The notes under the pieces were generated by a model. The model had not been told where the DNA came from. It ran no database searches and saw nothing but the letters and a program-made list of their open reading frames with translations. From assembly GCA_964017145.1 (NCBI GenBank), contig OZ024841.1:248001-312000 (forward strand): a stretch of 64,000 nt of DNA, read 5' to 3'. A program made the position numbers and the translations under genes. Shown here in pieces: positions 56,776 to 64,000 of this stretch (position 1 is the stretch's first letter; each line of letters opens with the position of its first letter). Origin of the DNA: Agrocybe praecox. Taxonomy: Eukaryota; Basidiomycota; Agaricomycetes; Agaricales; Agrocybaceae.

Positions 56776-59700
56776 TTACTCAGTGTAGCAGTTGCGCCAT
56801 TCAGGACCAAGGGCAGAAGAGGTAAAGTCAACAGAGGTAGCATAGGATTGTGGCAAGGTAAGAATATTTGATGAATCAGGCAGGTTTGCAGCCAGTGGTA
56901 CGAACATAAGGTAATGTTCTTCTAGCGGTGAGAGCAGCCACCCGGTGTATCTCTGATTGTCGGAGGAGTCTGTTATCTTCTGGCGGACATAATGAAGAGA
57001 TGTTCGCTGTGTAGGCAAAGCCCAGGCCGGCATGGATTTATCATCCAAGCTGGAGACAATATGCTTGTCATCGCTCGAAAATGCGACTGACAAAACAGGC
57101 TCAGTATGGCCCTCCAGCACATTCAGCATCTTGCCTGTCGAGGCATCCCACACCCGCACCGATTTGTCAAACGAGCCAGAGACAATACAGTTGTCATCGC
57201 TCGAAAATGCGACTGACAAGACAGGATCAGTGTGGCCCTCCAGCACCTTCAGCATCTCGCCTGTCGAGGCATCCCACACCTGCACCGATTTGTCAAACGA
57301 GCCAGAGACAATACAGTTGTCATCGCTCGAAAATGCGACTGACGTGACATAAAGAGTGTGGCCCTCCAGCACCTTCAGCATCTCGCCTGTTGAGGCATCC
57401 CACACCCGCACCGAATTGTCCTCCGAGCCAGAGACAATACGCTTGTCATCGCTCGAAAATGCGACTGACGTGACATAATGAGTGTGGCCCTCCAGCACCT
57501 TCAGCATCTCGCCTGTTGAGGCATCCCACACCCGCACTGATTTGTCAGACGAGCCAGAGACGATACACTTGTCATCGCTCGAAAATGCGACTGACGTGAC
57601 ATAATGAGTGTGGCCCTCCAGCACCTTCAGCATCTCGCCTGTTGAGGCATCCCACACCCGCACCGAATTGTCAGACGAGCCAGAGACGATACGCTTGTCA
57701 TCGCTCGAAAATGCGACTGACGTGACATAATGAGTGTGGCCCTCCAGTACCTTCAGCATCTCGCCTGTCGAGGCATCCCACACCCGCACCGATTTGTCAT
57801 CCGAGCCAGAGACAATACGCTTGTCATCGCTCGAAAATGCGACTGACCTGACATAATCAGTGTGGCCCTCCAGCACCTTCAGCATCTTGCCTGTCGAGGC
57901 ATCCCACACCCGCACCGAATTGTCCTCCGAGCCAGAGACAATACGCTTGTCATCGCTCGAAAATGCGACTGACGTGACATAAAGAGTGTGGCCCTCCAGC
58001 ACCTTCAGCATCTCGCCTGTTGAGGCATCCCACACCCGCACCGATTTGTCAAACGAGCCAGAGACAATACAGTTGTCATCGCTCGAAAATGCGACTGACG
58101 TGACAGAACGAGTGTGGCCCTCCAGCACCTTCAGCATCTCGCCTGTTGAGGCATCCCACACCCGCACCGATTTGTCAAACGAGCCAGAGACAATACGCTT
58201 GTCATCGCTCGAAAATGCGACTGACGTGACATAATGAGTGTGGCCCTCCAGCACCTTCAGCATCTCACCCGTCGAGGCATCCCACACCCGCACCGATTCG
58301 TCATCCGAGCCAGAGACAATACGCTTGTCATCGCTCGAAAATGCGACTGACAAGACATAATCAGTGTGGCCCTCCAGCACCTTCAGCATCTCGCCTGTCG
58401 AGGCATCCCACACCCGCACCGAATTGTCCTCCGAGCCAGAGACAATACGCTTGTCATCGCTCGAAAATGCGACCGACGAAACAGGCTCAGTGTGGCCCTC
58501 CAGCACCTCCAGCATCTCGCCTGTTGAGGCATCCCACACCCGCACCGATTCGTCATCCGAGCCAGAGACAATACGCTTGTCATCGCTCGAAAATGCGACT
58601 GACCTGACATAATCAGTGTGGCCCTCCAGCACCTTCAGCATCTCGCCTGTTGAGGCATCCCACACCCGCACCGAATTGTCATCCGAGCCAGAGACAATAC
58701 GCTTGTCATCGCTCGAAAATGCGACTGACATGACAGGATCAGTGTGGCCCTCCAGCACCTTCAGCATCTCGCCTGTTGAGGCATCCCACACCCGCACCGA
58801 TTTGTCATCCGAGCCAGAGACAATACGCTTGTCATCGCTCGAAAATGCGACTGACGTGACATAATGAGTGTGGCCCTCCAGCACCTTCAGCATCTCACCC
58901 GTCGAGGCATCCCACACCCGCACCGATTTGTCCTCCGAGCCAGAGACGATACACTTGTCATCGCTGGAAAATGCGACCGCACGTGTTGGACTTCCTGCGC
59001 TCAAAGTCATTAATGGCATGTCGTTTAGTAACGCATTTGAAAATGCTGGGATCCGGGGGAAGTGCCTCTTCCATCCTCGATATAGCCTCAAATTCTGGGG
59101 CCATGTTGCGAGGGCAGAGATGTAGAGGTGCGGCGTTGATAATGCTGCCCCACTCCCGCTGAAATACAACGTGAAAGATGCCGCCTCAGCCAAGTCCTCT
59201 CTCAATGCCAAGTCCTCCTGAACATCAAGGTCAGTTAATCGTGAAGTATTCAGTTAAAACGTCACTCACATCCGGAACCCACTTATATGCCTTTCGCAGC
59301 ATTCGTTCACACTGACCACGTGAACTCAAGAGGTTCAATGCCTCAATCCAGAATAGTACACGAAGCTGAAGGAATTCCAACAGCGTCTTACAGAGGGCAT
59401 TCGAATCGATTAATGCAACAGCCGAGAGATGGTAATCCCAGTTTCGGCAGGAATAACTCAAAACAGGAGTGATATTCTCCTTGACTGCCTCGGGAAGTGC
59501 AGGATTGTCACGATCGAGAACAAATGATGTTTCGATGTTCGCGATGTTGAATTTCAACCCATCCATGATACGGAAGCAGTTGTCAGTGAGGCGTCGATGA
59601 TGTTTCGCTTGGTCACACCAAAATTCCTTTGCCCGGTTCTGATCGAACATGAAGTCGGTAAAAGATTTATGGTACGAGAGAACTTTATCGTTCTCAATGT

Positions 59701-62006
59701 AGAGCACAGCGTGAAGACTCTTGGCAACACCATCAGCAATTTCAGTGTGGGAAAGGGTCAGGTTGGTCGGGTCGGGACGAATCAGAAGTTTAGCTACAAC
59801 AGATGGTGAAGTACGCTCCGCAGTGCAGAGAAAGGTGTGCAGAATGTCGAGGTAATGCCCACTCTTGAAACGGCACCGAGCATCCAAAAGGACCTGACGA
59901 TATAAGTTGTCAAGTAGTGTCTCCTCCGAATTTGCCGAGTCAGACACGAAAAGTGTCCTTAGGCGCTCTCCATACTCCACTGATGCATACCCTTCCACAT
60001 ACTTCACAACAGTTGCGGCATAAATGAACAAACCAGCAGCCTGCGCTGCAATTTGTTGACATCCCACAGAATGCCCAAGGTTAGCATCCAGGTAGGTCAT
60101 TATGTCGGCCTGGGCTTCCCCAATCGGCACTTTTTCGAGACGATAAAACTGCTTGTCCTCAAAGGACCCCAAACGGGTTTCAAGAATTGGGTCTGGTCGA
60201 CTAGTAGCAAGAAACTTGAGACCGGGTAAGCGATTTTTGTTGATCGTGTCGAGTAAGTCGCGCAAAAACTCTGAACCTCCCGTTCCGTCTATCTCGTCAA
60301 GCGCATCAATAATAACTAGGAAACGGGGTGACTTTGGAGAGTCTGTGGGTTGAGCCTGCTTCCAAGGTTCGATAAGGAGACTCTCGAGTTGAGCACGAAC
60401 GCCGTGATGGATCGTGTCAAACTTTCCAGAAGTAAGCAAAGCGTCAGCAAATGCTTTGTACTTGAGGGCGAGGTGATATACGATGGTACGAACGATGCGG
60501 GTTGCGGATCTCGTTTCCATAATTTGGCGTGAGCAGAAGAAGTTACCTCCCAAAACGATCGTGTCGTCTGCGTCGCCAGCAAACTCGAAACGGCGTGCGA
60601 TGGTGTAGGCGATTGTGGTCTTCCCAGAACCAGCCTGACCAGAGAGCCAGTAGACACTCTGACTTTCCGGTGAGGTATCGTTCGCCCATCCCACGATGTC
60701 TTTTAATATACGAACGCGTGTTCCTGGCGTACAGACTGCACGACGCAGCAGCTGCCGTTGATCACCCTCCAGTTCGTATTTATGGTCAGCGGCATGCGAA
60801 GCTTTGAGCCGCTCTAGCTGTAATTTCTGTTGGAGGAATAAGGTTGAAATGGAATGGAAAACGGCAAAATCACACACTGCGACACTGTCCTGAATTGCAA
60901 ATACAGTCTTGTGGACTCTGAGACCGGTCACAAGCTAAACGGATGGGATGAGCAATGAAAGAGAAAAACTGACAAAAATCACAAAAAGGCGCACCACAAG
61001 TTGCTCCCGCGCTTGATTGATGCGCTCGAAAATATCCGCAATCTTCCCCTTATCCCCCTCATGTACCGCAATCTTTCTGATAATCGACTGCTTCTTGAGT
61101 TCGATCAAGTTGGTCCACTCTTTTTTTAAAGTCCTACACAGTCGTCTATTCATCATTCAACCCCTGAGGAAAAGGCATGCTTACGTTTCATATAGTTTCA
61201 TTCCTTGCGTTTCCTCCGCTTTATCTGGGTGCCACCCAGCCAGTGCTTTCTCCACGGTACCAAGTTGATCCACTGTCGATAGGATCCGCTGGTCGACCGC
61301 GTCGATATTGCCTTTCACTTCCTGGTATCCATCATTAGTCAGGCAAAGGTGTGAAGAATAACGGCGCACATCTTTTATCTCAAGGACTATCTTTACAATA
61401 CTGGCAGCTATCTTGACTGGATTCGTATCTACGGCATCCGGCAGCCTCTTGAGAAGCATTTCTGTGAAACTCCATGCGACTACAGCGATGTCCTTTGCAG
61501 TGGATAGAGCATGACCGGCCGAATTTTCTGGATTGGCTTGTGTCACAGAAAGATCGCCGACAGTTCCTTGAGAAAGGTTTTAGGCACTAAGTATGCAACC
61601 TCGATTGGGCGATGAATATTGAGTACTCGTACCATGAGTTTGAGTAGGACTGACTAGGGCGCCGCCATCCGGAATCAGAGTGTTGTGATGATCTATGAAC
61701 GCCTATCAATTTAACGAGTACCATCCACTTTGAAATCCTCGAACCTTGAGCTACTGCAGATCCAGTTAAGCCTGAGCTTGGAGAGAATGGCTGCGATCTT
61801 AATAACCGAATAGAAATTGACGTACGATGATCTGCGTGTTGAATAGAAAATAATTCTTCGCCCCGATTCTCTTGTGCGGAAGCAGAAGGCTGAGGGGAAG
61901 TTGACCGGCTATGAGGCCTGCTGAATGGTGTCTTCAACCAATTTTCTGTGCGCTTGAGAAATGCCTTTGAGCGACTTTTGGGGGTCTGTGATTGTCCGTC
62001 AGTCAT
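56776..62006 (-). CDS. NACHT-WD40 STAND protein (fungal NLR), copy B
   Basis: Same architecture as the NLR at 18888-23992. The lead starts at MTDGQSQTPKSRSKAF (ATG 62006), followed by the helical N-terminal domain at 61546-61195 and the NACHT exon from about 60935. Walker A GQAGSGKT is at 60617-60640, with Walker B FLVIIDALDEID and the LKFLATSRPDP sensor. The linker SGSGAALSTPHLYISALATW is followed by 15 WD40 units plus one degenerate unit, ending GPEWRNCYTE. All exons are open and splice sites are conserved, so this copy looks as functional as copy A. Outside the repeats the two proteins differ at scattered positions (for example RPDPTN for PPNKTN near 59770, VDQRILSTVDQLGT for VEQRILSTADQLAT). 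Inside the repeats, the variable residues differ more. Domain role and 5' splicing caveats are as for copy A. Confidence 0.88.
57088..58977 (-). repeat. WD40 array B: 15 units of 126 bp
   Basis: Fifteen 42-residue units plus one degenerate terminal unit. Residue 9 is mostly Arg (mostly Cys in array A). Residue 15 includes Phe and Glu, and Phe is never seen in array A. Residue 17 is Lys, Asn or Glu. Residues 38-39 include HY, DY, DP, EP, LY and RS. Confidence 0.95.
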
Positions 62007-62340
62007 GTCGGTGAGAGCAAGAGACAACAAAGGTTGGCCTTGCTGTCACCATGAGGCCTTTCGTATCGCTGCATCGCGGCTGACCACAGCCTTCACGTCA
62101 ATCGTGATAGCGCCAAATAGATTTTGTTCGCAGAAGTGTGACACGGGAATACGTCCAGGAGACGCCCCCTCGGTTCACAGATACCGGAATCTACCTTGTC
62201 TCACTCTATTTATAGTGCTCATTCCAAGCCCCAATGAGAACCTCCCTGCCATACCTCTGCCCTCAACTTTTCCTGCAACATCAGCCAAATCCGCATCATC
62301 ACCACCCAGATCGACTTTGACGTTGACATCGGCATATACA
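62007..62340. promoter_or_regulatory. Divergent promoter region, copy B
   Basis: Between NLR B (minus) and the Ser/Pro-rich gene (plus, ATG 62341). It has the same TATTTATAG element, and a 20-30 bp insertion near 62250 relative to copy A. Confidence 0.45.
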
Positions 62341-64000
62341 ATGCCATCCCGTCCTTCCAATTCCAAACGCCCGCTGGTCGTCCCTCTCCTCCTAGTGGCT
62401 TTTCCTGTCCCGCCTACGCCTACGACACCTGCGAGTGCTGGGCTGGGTGTCAACCCCCCACCTACAGGCCCGCCTTCCCGCCCGTTCCAGGTCCGTCTCG
62501 GATATCAGAGCACGAGCAACTCATCCTCCTCTTCGGTAGCGGGGAGCAGGTCGAGCAGGTCGAGCAAGTATTCGACTGCTAGTAGCAGTGCTGGTGGAAG
62601 GAGCCGCGAGTTGGTGTTGAGTGCGAGTAGCGCGCGGAGTCGTGAGTCGGCGGGGAGTTTTGGCAGCGCATGGAGTGCCGAAGGGGGGTATGCTAGTGTA
62701 AGGACGAGTGTTGTGTCTTTACCACCTACGACGACGACGACGAGCCGGGAGTCACCCACGTCTAGCCCTTCTTCGAAAAGGACTGGTCCTCCTCCAACTA
62801 GGACTTCTTTGAATGCCCCTTCTGGGAGGGGTTCGGCGACTAGGAAGACATCTGGACAGGAGTATGACCAGGAACGCGAGGTGCATCAATTTCAACATGA
62901 GCAGCTACATGGGGGCGCGTCTGCGTCTGCTTCAGGGAAGGGCAGTCCGGCGAGGGTGTATGAGTACGAATCCCTACCACCGACGACGACAACGGCAGCA
63001 TCTGGCCCTTCGTCGTCGAGCAGGACTGGTCTTGCTCCTAGACCGGTGATTTTGATATCAACGGCTGCTGGACCTCCAACATCAACTTCCACTTCTCCAC
63101 ATTCCACTTCGACTTCGTCCACTGCTGCTTCTGGGCATGCTGAGTGGCTCTGCGACTAGGAATATCTCTGGGCAGCAGGTATATATACCGCCGGAACGCG
63201 ACCACGAACTGCATCAGCATCAATATCAACAACACCAGCAACTCACGCGAATGACGATTTCTCCCATGCCGTTGTTTTCTGATGATGATGATGGGGGCGT
63301 AGGAGTACCGCCATCGTCATCGCATGCACGACACCAACAACAGCAAAATGGATTTTCTTCGAGTTTAAACGCACGTCATCAGGAGAAAATTTTGCATGAC
63401 GCTCGGAGGGGCGAAATACAGACACGGACGCGACTGCGCACGCGGGAACGAGAAGGGCAGGGAGGAGAGAGGCAGCACCAGTATTATCACCAAAAGTCCC
63501 TCGCGGATCCTATTGACCCTGATACGTATCCAACGACTATGTATGGGCCATTGGATCCGTCTTTGTACGCTTCTACTTCAGCCTCTACTTCCATGTCTGC
63601 GTCGGGGTATAATTCGAAATTCGCACCTCCGACATCATCCACACCCTCACCCTCAAATTGTAATCCCACTACTAGACCATTGCCTGCTCTTCCACCCCGA
63701 CGATGATGGCCGATTCTTATTTTTCTGGTGATGCAGGACTACTGAGCTCGCTTTTGACGATTACGCAGTTTTCGGAGGAAGATTCGTTCTCGCCTATGAC
63801 GCCTAGGTTTGCTGTATCGACGACGTCGGCTTTGACGAATGAGGACTCTGAAACGTCCGCGACGAGGTCGCCGTCTATCAAGGATAGCAAGTTTGGAAGA
63901 CGGGCAGAGCGAACGGGGAGCGAGGGGTTGAGGAGGGCTCTGAATGGGCACTCGAGGAGTCGGGCGGCGGTTGCTGCGAAGGAGAGGGAGCCGTCGCCAG
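62341..64000 (+). pseudogene. Ser/Pro-rich protein gene, copy B, frame-broken and cut by the window end
   Basis: A longer open first part than copy A. It starts MPSRPSNSKRPLVVPLLLVA and runs through Ser/Thr/Pro-rich text to a stop at 63159, after a frame change near 63145 (GHAEWLCD). The normal text resumes in the next frame at SGSATRNISGQQVYIPPERD, with poly-Gln and poly-Asp stretches. It reaches a stop after TRPLPALPPRR (63706), then continues in another frame with SYFSGDAGLLSSLLTITQF to the window end. Both copies break at the same two places, so the parent may already have been damaged, or these are unrecognised introns. Copy B keeps the approximately 40 bp lost from copy A, but lacks a segment of about 75 bp that copy A has at about 25350-25430. 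Confidence 0.5.

Larger units (their letters stand above)
52731..64000. repeat. Large direct duplication, copy B
   Basis: Collinear with 14771-25986; continues past the window edge. Differences are scattered substitutions, one extra 126-bp WD40 unit, a 9-bp duplication in the signal peptide of the secreted protein, and several indels in the Ser/Pro-rich gene. Confidence 0.9.

Noticed and set aside
1..64000. CRISPR arrays, bacterial operons, tRNA or rRNA genes
   Set aside because: No spaced identical repeats, ribosome-binding sites or RNA gene cores were seen. The tandem repeats found are protein-coding WD40 units or simple repeats, and the gene structure is eukaryotic.

Overview
The window reads as nuclear DNA of a mushroom-forming basidiomycete (Agaricomycetes). 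The evidence is two large NACHT-WD40 STAND proteins (fungal NLRs) with short introns of about 50-70 nt, a DUF6533-type seven-helix membrane protein, the C-terminal end of a KDZ-type (CxC domain) transposase, and a secreted protein with a canonical signal peptide. No housekeeping gene is recognisable. This is a gene-poor, repeat-rich accessory region built by repeated local duplication.

The dominant structure is a direct segmental duplication. Copy A runs from about 14.7 to at least 26.0 kb and copy B from about 52.7 kb to the window end, offset by about 38 kb in the same orientation. Each copy carries, left to right: the 5' part of a YML020W/YMC020W-like alpha/beta hydrolase gene (minus), a small secreted protein gene (minus), a NACHT-WD40 NLR (minus), and a divergently transcribed Ser/Pro-rich gene (plus). 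Both NLR reading frames are open. Their WD40 arrays have 14 and 15 near-identical 42-residue units plus one degenerate terminal unit. Differences concentrate at a few surface positions, the pattern expected of non-self recognition (het-type) receptors. The secreted gene is intact in both copies and has a third, broken copy at 41.8-42.3 kb.

The second structure is a family of six hydrolase-derived gene relics (U1-U6), all on the minus strand, near 5.0-7.6, 13.1-16.2, 30.0-32.3, 37.6-39.8, 39.8-41.1 and 51.1-54.0 kb. U1, U3 and U4 share an internal deletion that U2 and U6 lack. Only U6 keeps the hydrolase core, and it has lost the middle and the extreme C-terminus. A GC-rich promoter block with a CACGTG-type site is better preserved than the coding parts in five units. 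Satellite modules travel with these units: an AG-rich block (X), a block Y, and an F-box/LRR-like gene fragment.

The other supported genes are a seven-helix DUF6533-type protein spread over many short exons (34.0-35.8 kb) and a single-exon ABM-like dimeric-barrel protein at 43.0 kb. A further repeat family (Z), with inverted and direct copies, occupies 0.6-3.6 kb and 45-50.4 kb. Intron and exon positions were worked out by eye, so multi-exon spans are given as gene extents.
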